The position numbers were made by a program, and so were the translations under genes. Source: Carpediemonas membranifera (Eukaryota; Fornicata). Taken from it: a DNA stretch of 64,000 bases. The stretch is from positions 434,001 to 498,000 of the forward strand of contig JAHDYR010000003.1 in the NCBI GenBank assembly GCA_019828565.1, given 5' to 3'. Below the pieces are notes generated by a model that ran no database searches, was not told the DNA's origin, and was given only the letters and a program-made list of their open reading frames with translations. This document shows, piece after piece, positions 40,501-51,100 of the stretch; within the stretch, counting starts at the first letter, position 1; each line of letters begins with the position of its first letter.

Positions 40501-42231
40501 TGCGGTGGCCTGCACGGTCTTGCCATCGATAGACGGGAGAGTGATGTCGACCTTTGCGGCCTTACCGATGGAGATGACCTCGTCGCCGGCGCCGAAGAGC
40601 TCGACTGAGGTGTCGATGAGCTGGTAATTCGGGACCTTCGCTAGTGCGGGCTCCGAGATGACTGAGACGCAGGCTCCGATATCGAACTTCGTCTTGATTT
40701 GGACACCGTTGATCGTGGCCGGGACGTTGATGGGGTCGTTGTCGATCTCAACAGCCCCCACCTCATAGACGTCACCTTCGTCCTCGGACTCGGCGTCATC
40801 TGAGGCGTTGTTGTCGACTTCATGGATGTCGCGCTGGCCGCGCGAGTTGCGAAGCTTTGAGGAGTCCCTCAGGAACATGTTGCCGGCCCGACGGTCGGAC
40901 TGCGTACCGCTGGTCTGCTTCTGGTCGTTCTTCCGCGGCTGAGAGGAGCCGGAGGTGCCCTTGGACTGGTTGTCCTTCTGCCGTGCGAGGAACCTGCATG
41001 ACTCTGTCGTATGGTTACTGTTCCACCCATGAGACTTGCACCACTTGTTGAAGTGCTGTGGGATGGCATACTTGTGCTTGTCTTTGAACTGGAGATAGGG
41101 ATCGCTTGTATGGGGCAGTACTGTCGGCTTTTGCTTGCCAGGGGCGCGACGGCCGCTGTCTTTCTGGTCGGCGGGTTGGGATGTTACCGCGAACGCCCGC
41201 CACGGGACAATAACGCGTTCGTCGTGATCGACGTCGAGGTTCTCGAGGCGAGAAAGAAGATCGTCGATTGACTCGGCTGGGTCCTCGATGATGTCCTCGT
41301 AAAGAGCCTCGGCGTCCTTGCTATAGCCCTTGAGGAAGATCGACCCCAGTAAGCGCTCGGTCGAGTTGTAGGTTAGTGCCTCGATGTCTGGGACGCATGG
41401 ATCGTAAGCGTTGAGGATCCTACGTAGCTTGAAGACGGCGAGTCGGTGCTCGACGGCTGGGCCGAAGAATCTAAGGCCGGATGCCTTGTCGCGCACCATC
41501 TTCAGTCTCGATCCCATGTCGAGGGTCGGTAGGAGCGTATAAACGATGTAGGGGATGATCGCCTTTGCCTCGGCGCGGAGGTAAGCGTAAACGTCGGGGA
41601 AATCAGCACGCTTTGGCCAGGCGGCCAGGTCGGGCTTCTCATCTATGGTGGGCTCCGGGACCTTGTCAGAGAAATCTGGGAGTGTCATGTCGGTCCCGTC
41701 AGGCACGGGGACAGTCGGGGTTGCGGCGCTGAAGAGGTCGGACCATCTGTTGGCCGCGGGGTCCTTCATGTACGAGGTGATGAATGTCCTGGCCTTCTCA
41801 GTGGCCTCCGGGATTGCGCGTTGTATCTCTGCCGAGATTGACTCCTTTGTCAGGCTGGTGAGGGCCGGGTCCTTGAAGTTTGAAGAGACCCGCACACACT
41901 CTGCGTACTGCGCTCGCTTGCAGGCCGCCTCAAAGGCAGCAGCGAAACGCTTGGCGATTGCATCTGCGGTGGGATTGTGGGATATAGCTTGCGGAGCCTC
42001 GTCCGAACGGGCCTGAGCTCGGGCTTCGGCGTCAGACATAATGGAGGTCTGGAGGCTCTCAAGAGTGGGAAATTTCGCTGTCGGACGCCAATCACGCTTT
42101 AACTTCGCGACCGTGTCCGCTGTGAGCGTTTGGATGAAAGAAGTTGGGTTTCTCTCGTGGATAATTGCAGTGGTGTAATCCGCGAGCGCCTGGATTGCGC
42201 TTTCTGGATCATTAGTCGTGAATTGCTTCAT
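37517..42231 (-). pseudogene. E_C gag-pol, two frameshifts
   Basis: ATG 42231. Gag carries a CHHC knuckle (CKSHGWNSNHTTESC); protease has DIGA in place of DTGA; RT start and palm YVDD (DDIFTYSH); RNase H TDASSVAIGG; integrase zinc region ending CAVCQK, QLDTIGP, QTDQGTQF and GVVERLNG. C-terminal chromodomain (LELLIRWEGLTPDEDSYVPY). Three overlapping frames (39571-42231, 38406-39977, 37517-38569) show shifts near 39850 (RT) and 38580 (integrase, after DTIGP). The shifts are single-base changes at G or C runs. Confidence 0.85.
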
Positions 42232-42251
42232 TTCACCGGTAATATCGATAT

Positions 42252-42306
42252 TGTGCCGTGTTACGAATGAGTTTTATGCAACCAACTCCCGCAGTTTAGG
42301 GTCACA
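42252..42306 (-). repeat. E_C 5' LTR (55 bp)
   Basis: Identical to 37442-37496. The palindrome ATATCGATAT (42242-42251) abuts its inner end. Confidence 0.92.
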
Positions 42307-43261
42307 TCGCGGGCGTCTTGGGTGCTGTAGCGGCAGACGGGGCGACCGAGGTTGACGTGGCAGGTGGTGCCACAGTGGCAGCCGGAGGTTGGACCTTGGG
42401 CTGTGTGGGAGTGTGGGCGTAAGTGGCGGCCCGTGTTGATGCGACCTCCAGGGCGCGGAGCTCGCTTACGAGGTCAGTGGCGAGCGCGGTCACAGTCGTA
42501 TACTTCTGGAGGGCCGTTAGGGTCTCCAGAACCGCACGTACCGTGTGTGGGGCCGCGCTCTTGCAGGATGACTCGAAGGACCGCAGGACTGCACGCTTCG
42601 GCAGCCGGTCGGAAGGGTCGAGCCAGCGGTGGAGAGTGTCGTGTTCGGCGGCCACCCAAGCGACCTGCGTTGCTAGCTCGTGGGGGCAGCGTCTATCAGT
42701 CCAGAGGGCGGTGCCCTTCTGGCCGAGCTGACGGAGGAGAAGTGTAGGGTCCTCCACGGCGAAGGCCGCTGCCACAGTCTTCTTGACCGTGGCAAGGTCC
42801 TCCTGGCAGACTGCCAACTCGGCTGCCAGGCTGGCGATCGTCGTAGGTGGAACAGCCGCTCGCAGGCTCCAGGCGGCATGCAGTTGCACCAAGGGCGCGA
42901 AGCGGGTGTCCAGGGCGAAGTGGTGACACCACTTGCCAAGGTTGGAGAGGATGCTCTCAGCAGTTGGGTACTGGAGCACATGGCGTTCGTAAGCCGCCAA
43001 GAATGCCCGCCAATGATCCTGGCTCAGGCTCGAAAGCTCCTGCCCGAAACGGGGGCGCTTTAGAGAGCTGAGCGGCACGGCAGGCGTAGTGGACACAACG
43101 GAGGATGAAAGTTGCTGACGAAGGGCATCTATCTGCCCCATCAAGTAATCGACGGACTTGGTGGGCGCAGAACTCTCGATGACAGTGACGAGATCCTCCT
43201 TAACATGAGTGGATGCAACATCGTCAACAACAGGTACCTCAATTTCCGATAATGTCGACAT
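42307..43261 (-). pseudogene. R0 copy 2 gag, N-terminal part
   Basis: Starts MSTLSEIEVPVVDDVAST at ATG 43261, touching the LTR. About 317 residues identical in all but a few places to copy 1 gag (51604+), then cut by E_C. Helical capsid-like sequence rich in Ala, Leu and Thr. Confidence 0.85.
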
Positions 43262-43341
43262 TGTGCCGAATCAAGGCAAGAACTGGTGAAGTGGTTTAAA
43301 CTGACAAAACTCACTGGAGCAACGAGACAGGAAACGCCACA
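43262..43341 (-). repeat. R0 copy 2 5' LTR (80 bp)
   Basis: Same 80 bp as 17152-17231. The palindrome ATGTCGACAT (43252-43261) touches its inner side and includes the gag start codon. Confidence 0.9.
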
Positions 43342-43591
43342 CAGCCACCTGCACCTCACTTCCGGTGTCCTGTTGGCGTCTCTTCTAATCCTCCAGTCCA
43401 CTATCTTCTTGATATACGCCTGGCTTCTATCTAAGGCGCATGCTACTTTGGCCTTCTCTTCGCTCCACTCTCCCTCGGCGACTTTCAGGTGAGAAACGTG
43501 CTTCTGATACGTCTTCTTCGTCTCTGGGTCTCGCACAACGTACGAGTTCGCCTTCCCGGGGACCTTCCTGACCACCATCAACGGTCCGCGC

Positions 43592-43644
43592 TGTGGTATG
43601 GATAGAACAGCTAGCGAAAGAGATTTAATCAATTGATTGGGACA
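43592..43644 (-). repeat. E_D 3' LTR (53 bp)
   Basis: TGTGGTATGG...TTGGGACA; identical to 48063-48115. The pol stop (43629-43631) is inside it. Confidence 0.93.
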
Positions 43645-46600
43645 CTACCCCTCTCCTCGAGGTGACGGCGCACGACGGACGTGCGGGCGGCGTCAGAGTT
43701 GGGACCCTCCCACGTGGCCTTAGCCTTAGGGAAGCCGAGCCACTTAATGAGGAGGTCGCCAGTCTCGTCGTCGACCTCTAGGACTTTCTCGACGTAATAC
43801 TCCTCGTCGTCGGTAGCCGCGATGCGCAACAGTTCGGCGTCGCTGAGGGGGCCTTGGCAGATGCGGATTAACTGGCTCAGGTGGACCCGGCGGCTCTTGC
43901 CGCCAGTGAGCGGCGTGATCTCCGCTGCGTAACCGTCGGCGGCTGTGATGCGGAATGGGCCGCGGTGGCCGTGTAGCTTCGTGGGGCTCTCGTTCTTACG
44001 AAGGACCAGAGTGCCCGGCTCGATCGGGGGCGTCGGCTCTGCGGTCCTTGTCATTGCCTGCTGGCGGTTGAGGGCCTGGTCGGCGAGGATCTGGAGGTGC
44101 TCGGTGAGCGCGTCGATGTAGGAGGCTATGTCGTCCAGGGGAGTATGAACTCTACCCTCCTCCTTGGGTGCGATCGTGAAGTCGCGAGCGGAGGCATGCT
44201 TGCCCATCAAGAGAGCAATGGGTTCGACGCCGGTGACGGAGTGGACCGTAGTGTTCAGGATGTACTGGACGTATGGGACCACGGAGGCCCAGGCGTCGTA
44301 ACGGTCAAACATCAGACAGAGCACACGTAAGTGTCGCTTGACTTCCTGGTTGCGTCTCTCGGCCAGGCCGTTTGACTGAGGGTGGAAAGGGATTGTCCGG
44401 TGGTACGTGACCTGCAAGCGATCAAGGAAAGCTTCTATCATCCGATTGCGGTACTCGGGGCCGTTGTCCGAAAGGAACTCGCGAGGCACACCGTAGCGTC
44501 CGATGATGGACCAAAGTGCCAGCCCGACCGTCGTCGCGTTGTTGGAAGCTGTGGGGATGAGCTCCGTGAAGCGGGTAAACATGTCGGTTGCCACCACGAT
44601 GTATCTGAAACCCTCGGAGTCGACAGGGAAAGGACCCATGGTGTCTACAGCGATGGTCTGGAAGGGTCGGTCGCGCAGAGAAGACTGCGTTGTGGTCTTA
44701 ATGAAAGCGGAGAGGCGTGCCTTAGCGCAGTACACGCAGGTTGACACGACTGCGTGCACGTCGGAGTGGAGGCCTGGCCAATCGTGCCCAAGCTGGCGGA
44801 CGTTCCTGATGGTGGCCTGCTCGCCCTCGTGGTATCGGTGAGCTTCTTGCACGATCTTGCGCTTGGCGTCTTCGTCGAGCTCGGCCTCTGAGACGTTGTT
44901 GACCTGCGTGACTGTGGCCTGCGGGTTGTATCGACTGAGTGCGTCGGCCAGTGTGTTCTGCGCGCCTGCGATGTGTCTGATGACGAACTCGAACTCTTGG
45001 ATCATAAGCAGCCAGCGGAGGTGCTTACGGTTTTCCTGGCCAGCCTTGGAGTGCAGGTAGACCAAGTTGCGGTGGTCCGTCCAGATCGTCAGGTCCTGGT
45101 GGACTCTAAAGATGGGCGAGAGGTCAGGCCGAGTGAGGCAGTAGATGATCGCGAACAGCTCCTGGTCGTACGTGCACCAACGCGACTGTGTGTCGTTGAA
45201 GACCTTTGAGAAGAATGACACGACGCGCCATGTGTTGTCCGAGTCAAGCTGCAGTAAGACACCGCCGATGCCTTCGAGAGAGGCGTCGGTCTCGAGGCGC
45301 CAGGGCCTGCTCTGGTCCGGATGGGCGAGGACCTCTTCGTCTGTCACGGCCTGCTTGAGCTGATCAAACAGAGCCTGAAGCGTGTCGTCCCAGTCGTTGA
45401 AGGTGTAGGGTGGGACCTTGCTGACCAAGGCCTGGAGCGGCTTGAGGCGTGTCTGGCAGTCGGGGATATAGTCACTGAGGTATGTGAACATACCGATGAT
45501 CATGCGTAGGTCCTTGACCGAGTGAGGTGCGGCGAGGTCCTGCATGGATCTGACACGAGTAGGGCTCATGCGGCGGCCCTTGCCATCGACGATATCGCCG
45601 AGGATCTCGATAGACGTCGCCCCGAAGACACACTTGTCGCCGCGGAGGCGGACGTTGCGTTCCTCTGCGATACAGAGTAGGCGGTCGACGTGGTCTAGAA
45701 GCTCCTGAGGTGTCTTGGCTCGACCAAAGATGTCGTCGATGTAGTTCTTCGTACCGTCGGCGCGCACAGGGGCAAGGATTGCCTGGATGGCCCGCTGGAA
45801 CTGTGACGGTAGGTTACGAAGACCAAAGGGTGCAAAGTTGTACTCTTTGAACCGGCCTGGCAGCGTTATAGCGGTGAGGTACTTGTGGTCTTCGCGTACT
45901 GGCATTTGATGAAAACCTGACCGGAGGTCACAAGCGAAGAAGTACTTGGCACCGATGAAGTCGTTGGTGAAGGTGCGGATATCTGCGAGGGGGAACCTGT
46001 CTGGTGTAGTTACCGAGTTAAGCTCGCGGTAGTCGGCGCAAAGTCGTAACTCGCTTGACTTCTTCACTACGATGACGGCTGCGGATGCCACGTGGCTGTA
46101 GGAATCGCGTACGATGCCCTGTCTGTCCATGTCGTCGATAATCTCGTGCACTCTTTCGGCGGCGGGTGCCGTGAGCGGTCGAGGGGCATGGTTGGGTAGG
46201 GGTGCGCCTGGCACGATGTCAATCGTTGCGGCGGCGATCTGGGCGCCGTCAGGGTGCAGCTCGCCGAATACCGGTGCGTGCCGGCGGATGACATCAGCCA
46301 TCTCGGCTTTGAGCGGGAAGTCGCTTGCGATGCGTGTGCCAAGTGGGCCCGCGTCGTCGCTGACAATGTTGTTGACTGCGTGGAAGTCATCGGTCTGGTC
46401 GTCGGGGAGGCCTTCGTCCTCGCCGTCGTGAACTTGCGGGCGGAGGCGAAGCATGATGCCCTCGTCGGACATGAGGCCTAAGAACCACAATATATCCGAG
46501 CCGATGAGGACCTTATCGGCCCTGCCGCTGATGACGTGCAGGGGCCAATCGATGATCGTTCGGCGGTCGCCCAAGCGGTCCGCGACCAGCGTTGTCTCGA

Positions 46601-48050
46601 AGGTGCCGTGTTGCTGGAGACCTTGGTCGTCAGGGCCCGTCAGCTGGACCATGTCGGGGCCCCTCCTGCCAAACTGGGCGAGTGCGTTGGCGAGGTCCAG
46701 CGAGATGGTGGACACTACGGAGCCAGGGTCGACCGTCGCTGAGATAAGCGTGTCACCTATCGTCACTGGAATCCGGAGAAGCCGGCCCGGCGAGTAAGCG
46801 TGCTCGGCATGCTCTACGTTCTGAACGCTGCCTTGTTGGGGCTTGTTGGGGGGTGTCGGTGTGAATGGTGTGGCCTGCTTGGGGTTCTGCCTGAACTGCC
46901 AAGGACCCTTCGACGTCGATGGTTGCTGGGGCTGCTGTGGTTGTCCAGCGGCCTGTCGTTGGGGACCAACTGCCTGCGGCTGGCGTGACTGGTTCTGCTG
47001 GGCGGCTGAGGCTTGGTGTGGTGTGCGTTGAGAGGCCTGGCCCTGGCGGGGATCTTGAGGTTGGCGGCCCGCCGGTGTGGCTCTGTTAGCCTGACTCTGG
47101 CGCTTCAGCAGCCGGCACTCTTCAGTAGAGTGGCCGCCGGGACCGTGGACGCGGCAGGTCTTGCGGCCGTTGCCCGGTGTAGCGGGGACCTTGGCGCCTG
47201 CCATGGGACCGGAGGTCCTCTGGCAGAAGGACCAAGGCGTGACGATCGTCCCATCGGAGTTAGTTGGCAAAGCCAGGATGCGGTGCTGGACGTCATCGAT
47301 GGTGGTGGCGCCGTCGGCGAAATCCTCGAAGGCGAGGGCGGCTTCGGTGACGTCAAAACCGCGGGTCAGCACGCGGAAAAGCGTGGATATCAGCCTCTTC
47401 TCGGTGAGGGGCGTGTAACCGTTTTCTTCTGTCGGGAACTTGGGGTTCAGCTGGCGACAGTGCTTGCCGAAAGCTAGGAACATCTTCTGCATAGAGGTGA
47501 TGTCTCCACCTGTGAGCGTGGTCCTTTCCAGGATCGCCGCCGCGCGAGCGGCTGGGTTGGCCCGCTGGGCGGGTGTCAGCTCGAAGTACGCGGTGTAGGT
47601 GAGCAAGAGGTCCGCCCGCTCGCGGAGCTCCTCCCTCGAGAGGCGCTCTGAGGCGTTGGTCGAGGTGTCTGGGGCCGTCGGTGGCGGACTGACCGCCTTG
47701 AGGGCTGCGGTGATGAAGGCCTGCTTCAGCTCGTCTGAAGCGATCGAGGCCGCTTGGGTGTCTATATCCTTGAGCTTGGCCAGGAGAGCGCTGAGCTCCT
47801 CGGCCGATTTGTCGTCGTCGTTCTTCTCGGGTTCATTCTGCTCGGAAGGCTTATGAATGGGAGGACGGATCTCTGTCTCAAAGAAGCATTGGAAATCCTC
47901 GAATGTTGGGAATCTCGTTGTCGGGATGAACGCCGCGCGGATTTCGGCTAGTTTCTCGCTCCCGAGGAAAAAGAGGATGCTAGACGGCTGCTTTTTGCTT
48001 GCAACGTGAAGACGATACTCGTCTAAACGGCTGTTGCTGACTAAAACCAT
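43629..48050 (-). CDS. E_D gag-pol polyprotein, uninterrupted (about 1473 aa)
   Basis: First ATG at 48050 (MVLVSNSRLDEYRLHV), 12 bases into the open frame that begins at the 5' LTR. Gag to ~residue 330 with CHHC knuckle CRVHGPGGHSTEEC (~295). Protease (~437) has DPGSVVSTIS, an unusual middle residue. RT YIDD ~766 (NYIDDIFGRAK), RNase H TDASLEGIGG ~920, integrase HRYHEGEQATIRNV...CVYCAK ~1075-1110, then AVDTMGP, LSDNGPEY and GLAERRNQE. Chromodomain at ~1420-1470 (LLIKWLGFPKAKATWEGP). No frameshift or stop separates gag and pol, so the polyprotein is made whole. Being intact with identical LTRs, this is the youngest-looking element in the window. Confidence 0.93.
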   Translation of the reverse strand: MVLVSNSRLDEYRLHVASKKQPSSILFFLGSEKLAEIRAAFIPTTRFPTFEDFQCFFETEIRPPIHKPSEQNEPEKNDDDKSAEELSALLAKLKDIDTQAASIASDELKQAFITAALKAVSPPPTAPDTSTNASERLSREELRERADLLLTYTAYFELTPAQRANPAARAAAILERTTLTGGDITSMQKMFLAFGKHCRQLNPKFPTEENGYTPLTEKRLISTLFRVLTRGFDVTEAALAFEDFADGATTIDDVQHRILALPTNSDGTIVTPWSFCQRTSGPMAGAKVPATPGNGRKTCRVHGPGGHSTEECRLLKRQSQANRATPAGRQPQDPRQGQASQRTPHQASAAQQNQSRQPQAVGPQRQAAGQPQQPQQPSTSKGPWQFRQNPKQATPFTPTPPNKPQQGSVQNVEHAEHAYSPGRLLRIPVTIGDTLISATVDPGSVVSTISLDLANALAQFGRRGPDMVQLTGPDDQGLQQHGTFETTLVADRLGDRRTIIDWPLHVISGRADKVLIGSDILWFLGLMSDEGIMLRLRPQVHDGEDEGLPDDQTDDFHAVNNIVSDDAGPLGTRIASDFPLKAEMADVIRRHAPVFGELHPDGAQIAAATIDIVPGAPLPNHAPRPLTAPAAERVHEIIDDMDRQGIVRDSYSHVASAAVIVVKKSSELRLCADYRELNSVTTPDRFPLADIRTFTNDFIGAKYFFACDLRSGFHQMPVREDHKYLTAITLPGRFKEYNFAPFGLRNLPSQFQRAIQAILAPVRADGTKNYIDDIFGRAKTPQELLDHVDRLLCIAEERNVRLRGDKCVFGATSIEILGDIVDGKGRRMSPTRVRSMQDLAAPHSVKDLRMIIGMFTYLSDYIPDCQTRLKPLQALVSKVPPYTFNDWDDTLQALFDQLKQAVTDEEVLAHPDQSRPWRLETDASLEGIGGVLLQLDSDNTWRVVSFFSKVFNDTQSRWCTYDQELFAIIYCLTRPDLSPIFRVHQDLTIWTDHRNLVYLHSKAGQENRKHLRWLLMIQEFEFVIRHIAGAQNTLADALSRYNPQATVTQVNNVSEAELDEDAKRKIVQEAHRYHEGEQATIRNVRQLGHDWPGLHSDVHAVVSTCVYCAKARLSAFIKTTTQSSLRDRPFQTIAVDTMGPFPVDSEGFRYIVVATDMFTRFTELIPTASNNATTVGLALWSIIGRYGVPREFLSDNGPEYRNRMIEAFLDRLQVTYHRTIPFHPQSNGLAERRNQEVKRHLRVLCLMFDRYDAWASVVPYVQYILNTTVHSVTGVEPIALLMGKHASARDFTIAPKEEGRVHTPLDDIASYIDALTEHLQILADQALNRQQAMTRTAEPTPPIEPGTLVLRKNESPTKLHGHRGPFRITAADGYAAEITPLTGGKSRRVHLSQLIRICQGPLSDAELLRIAATDDEEYYVEKVLEVDDETGDLLIKWLGFPKAKATWEGPNSDAARTSVVRRHLEERGSVPIN

Positions 48051-48062
48051 GACAGTGATCAC

Positions 48063-48115
48063 TGTGGTATGGATAGAACAGCTAGCGAAAGAGATTTAAT
48101 CAATTGATTGGGACA
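48063..48115 (-). repeat. E_D 5' LTR (53 bp)
   Basis: Identical to 43592-43644. The palindrome GTGATCAC (48055-48062) directly abuts it, the same 8 bp as in E_B. Confidence 0.93.
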
Positions 48116-51100
48116 CGCGCCACTTGAGGTCGTACTTCTTGCGAATCTCCGCGTCGCGATCCACGAAGACCCAGTAACCCGCTGCCACGCGCGACTCAGG
48201 GTGCTGCCGCTGAATGTCAGCCGCTCGCTTCTGGCTGTCCTGCTTCTTCTTCGCCGCTGTCTGCTCCATATTCCTTCTTCTATTTTCTTCGTTCTGGATC
48301 ATCCTGCGCGCAGCCTCCACCTCCTCCATCCTCTGTTCCTTGAGCTTGTCCACGGTCGCTCTGGTTCCATCCGCCACTACCAGTCTCCACGCCGACGACC
48401 CGGTCGCCCTCGAACGCGCCGAGTTGATGATGTTCTGGATCGACGGGAGCAGACCCTTCCATCTCCTGGTCTGCCGTTCATACATCTCGCACCGCAGGTG
48501 GCGGTTGACCTCTTTGTTCCACCGCTCGACCACGCCGTTCTCCTCGTGGTAGTACGGCGTCGTGTGGTTGACCCGCGCCCCGGTCTCCCTGGCCCACGCG
48601 TGAAACTCGGTCGATGCGAACTGCGACCCGTTATCTGCTACCCACTCGACCGGCATCGGGAAGTGGGTGAGGTAGAACCTCTGCAATGCCTCGATGGTTT
48701 CTCGTGACGACACTGTCTTCAGCGGGACCAGGGTGACCCATCGCGACGTTTCTTCCACAACTGTCAGGATGTTCCGGTACTCGCCGTCGGCCTCTTTCAT
48801 GACGATGGTGTCCACGAACACTCGACCATACGGTCCCAGCGGCTCGCGCGGCGCCGACTGGTACGGGTCGCCCCCCATACCCGACTTCTGGCACACGGGG
48901 CATCGTTTGACCATCGTTGACACGTCAGCTTCGGCTCCGTCCCAAGACAGTCCGATGTCCTCAAGCTTCCACAGGGTCTGTTGCACCCCATGGTGGCCCT
49001 TCCCAGCGCCGTGTACCTCCTTGAACCTCGCTTCCTTCTGACTCTCCGGCAGTGTCGGGCTCGCCTCCTGTGTCGTCCTGAACTCGTCTACTCTGAACAG
49101 CAGTTGCCCCTGCGGTCTCGGCTTGCTCTCTTCTGTCTCAGCGCCGGCTGCCGCTGGGCCATCCTCGTCTGACTCCGTCCGACTCTGGTCCGGAATGTCC
49201 TCCTGCTCCTGCTTCGCCTGCTCCTCTGCGAGCGCCGCCCTCGATAGCCCGTCGGCGATCTCGTTAAGGCTGCCCGGCACGTGCTCCACGTCGAATTTGT
49301 AGTTGGCGAGCTCGAGTGCCCACCGCTGCACCATGTCGTCATTGGCGCCCCACACGTACGCGAGGTTCCTGTGGTCACACCACACCTTGAACTCCTGCGT
49401 TGCCAGCAGACGCCGAGCCTTGCGGATCGCGTGGACAATGGCGAATGCCTCCTTCCTATACGTGCTCCACCTGCGCTGCGAGCCGGACAGTGCCTTCGAC
49501 AAGAACATAATCGGCCGCTTGCCGCCCTCGTCCTCCTGCATCAGCACCGCGCCGACCCCCTTGTCCGACGCGTCCGTGTACAGCGCGAGTCTCTTCGCCG
49601 GGTCCGGGTGTGTCAGCACCGGCGCGCTCGTGACCGCCTTCTTCAATGCCTCGAGCGCCCTGTCCTGATCCGGCCCCCACGGCGGCGCGTCCTTGAGCTC
49701 CATCCTCCTGATCGGCTCGGCCAGGTCCGCGTACCCCGGGATGAACTTCGCGAAGAAGTTGAAGATACCCAGGAGGGCCCTGACATCGCTGACGTTGTGC
49801 GCCGGGGCGAGCTTCTGTACACCCTCCACCCTCCACTCAGGCACGGACCGTCCCTCCTTCGACACAGTCCAGCCCAAGTACTCTACCTCGTCAAGGTTGA
49901 AAGCGCACTTCTTCTCGTTAAGCTTGATCTTCCGCTCCCTCACCCGGTCCATGACATGCCGGAGGTTGGCCTCGTACTCCTCCACCGTCTCCCCGAACAC
50001 CAGGATGTCGTCAACGTAGATGAGGCAGGCCGTCCCCAACATGTCCGCGAACGCCTCCTCCAGCGCTGCCTGCATATGGCCCGCCGCCGTCGACAACCCG
50101 AACGGCATCGTGTTATAGGTGAAGTGGCCGTCGGGTGTGGTGAACGCCAACAGCTCCTGCGTCCCCTCCTCGACCGGCACCTGGTGGAACGCGCTGCTCG
50201 CGTCCAGGGCTGCGAACTTGACCTTGCCCTCCAGCATCGTCATGATGTCGTCGATGGCCGGGAGGTCGTGCTGGGGATCCTCGATGAACTTGTTCAAGCG
50301 GATATAGTTGATGCACGGGCGCCACTCCCCACCCTTCTTCTTCGCCATGACCACGCGCGACGACCAGGGCGACTTCGACCTACGGATGATCTTCGCCTCT
50401 TCCAGTTTCTTGAGGTGCTCCGACAGTGCCTGCTCAATCTCCGGCTGCCGCCTCCTCGGCAATTCGAAGTAGGGCACCGCATCATCACTCAGACTGATCT
50501 TGTACGGCTTCAGGTCTGCCGCGCCGTCGGCCGGGCCGAAGCAATCGGCATACTCCTCGCGGATCTGCTCGTCCATCGTGGCCAGCAACTCCTCATCGCC
50601 GTCGACGTCGGTCGTGGTGGCCTCCACGTTGATCAGGCCCAGCTCGGCAAGGGTCCTGAAGCAGATTGTGGGTTTGCAGCCAGCGATCACGTCCCAGTGG
50701 AGCGTGACGTCGACGTCTTTCTTCAATGCGAGTCTGACCTTCTTCGATCCTCCCGTCAGCACTCTCGCCGTCGAGTTGTCGCCCAGCTTGACCCACCGGT
50801 CGGCCCACTTCGTCCGGATGCCCCACTCTCTGGCCAACTCCGGCGGGATGAAATTGCTGCTAGCACAAGTATCGAGCCGCACCACATGCTCCTTCAGCCC
50901 GACACTCATGCTGCACTCCCAAACCTTGCTTTCCACCCCCGAGGCAAAGACTAAACACTGATCGGTTTTACTGGCGTCCGGACAGTCCTTCGCGACGTGC
51001 CCCACCTTACCACACCGATAACAGCGACGGGTGCCTCCGGCTATCTTCGGCTCTGGGCAGTCCTTGGCCATGTGGCCCCCACCCCCGCAGTTATAGCAGT

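Larger units (their letters stand above)
37442..42306 (-). mobile_element. Ty3/gypsy element E_C (4.9 kb, 55-bp LTRs)
   Basis: Identical 55-bp direct repeats (37442-37496, 42252-42306), target duplication TCGC (37438-37441 and 42307-42310), polypurine tract CATGGGGGGAAG abutting the 3' LTR. Inserted in R0 copy 2 gag, 144 bp from E_B. Confidence 0.92.
31249..43341 (-). mobile_element. Retrotransposon R0 copy 2, interrupted by E_B and E_C
   Basis: R0 pieces are 42307-43341 (5' LTR and gag), 37298-37441 (gag) and 31249-32688 (end of gag, protease, start of RT). They align in order and strand with the uninterrupted 5' half of copy 1 (51524-53479) and with 19252-19910. Interruptions are E_C (37442-42306) and E_B (32689-37293). 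It stops at the right TIR of X copy A. Confidence 0.88.
43592..48115 (-). mobile_element. Ty3/gypsy element E_D (4.5 kb, 53-bp LTRs), intact
   Basis: Identical 53-bp direct repeats (43592-43644, 48063-48115), 5-bp target duplication CGCGC, polypurine tract AGGAGAGGGGTAG next to the 3' LTR, and one complete gag-pol frame. Inserted in the pol C-terminus of E_E. Confidence 0.93.

Noticed and set aside
49281-50954. 557-codon + strand ORF opposite E_E pol
   Set aside because: Shadow of the pol frame; it is rich in Arg, Leu and His as expected from antisense of GC-rich coding sequence and has no domain.
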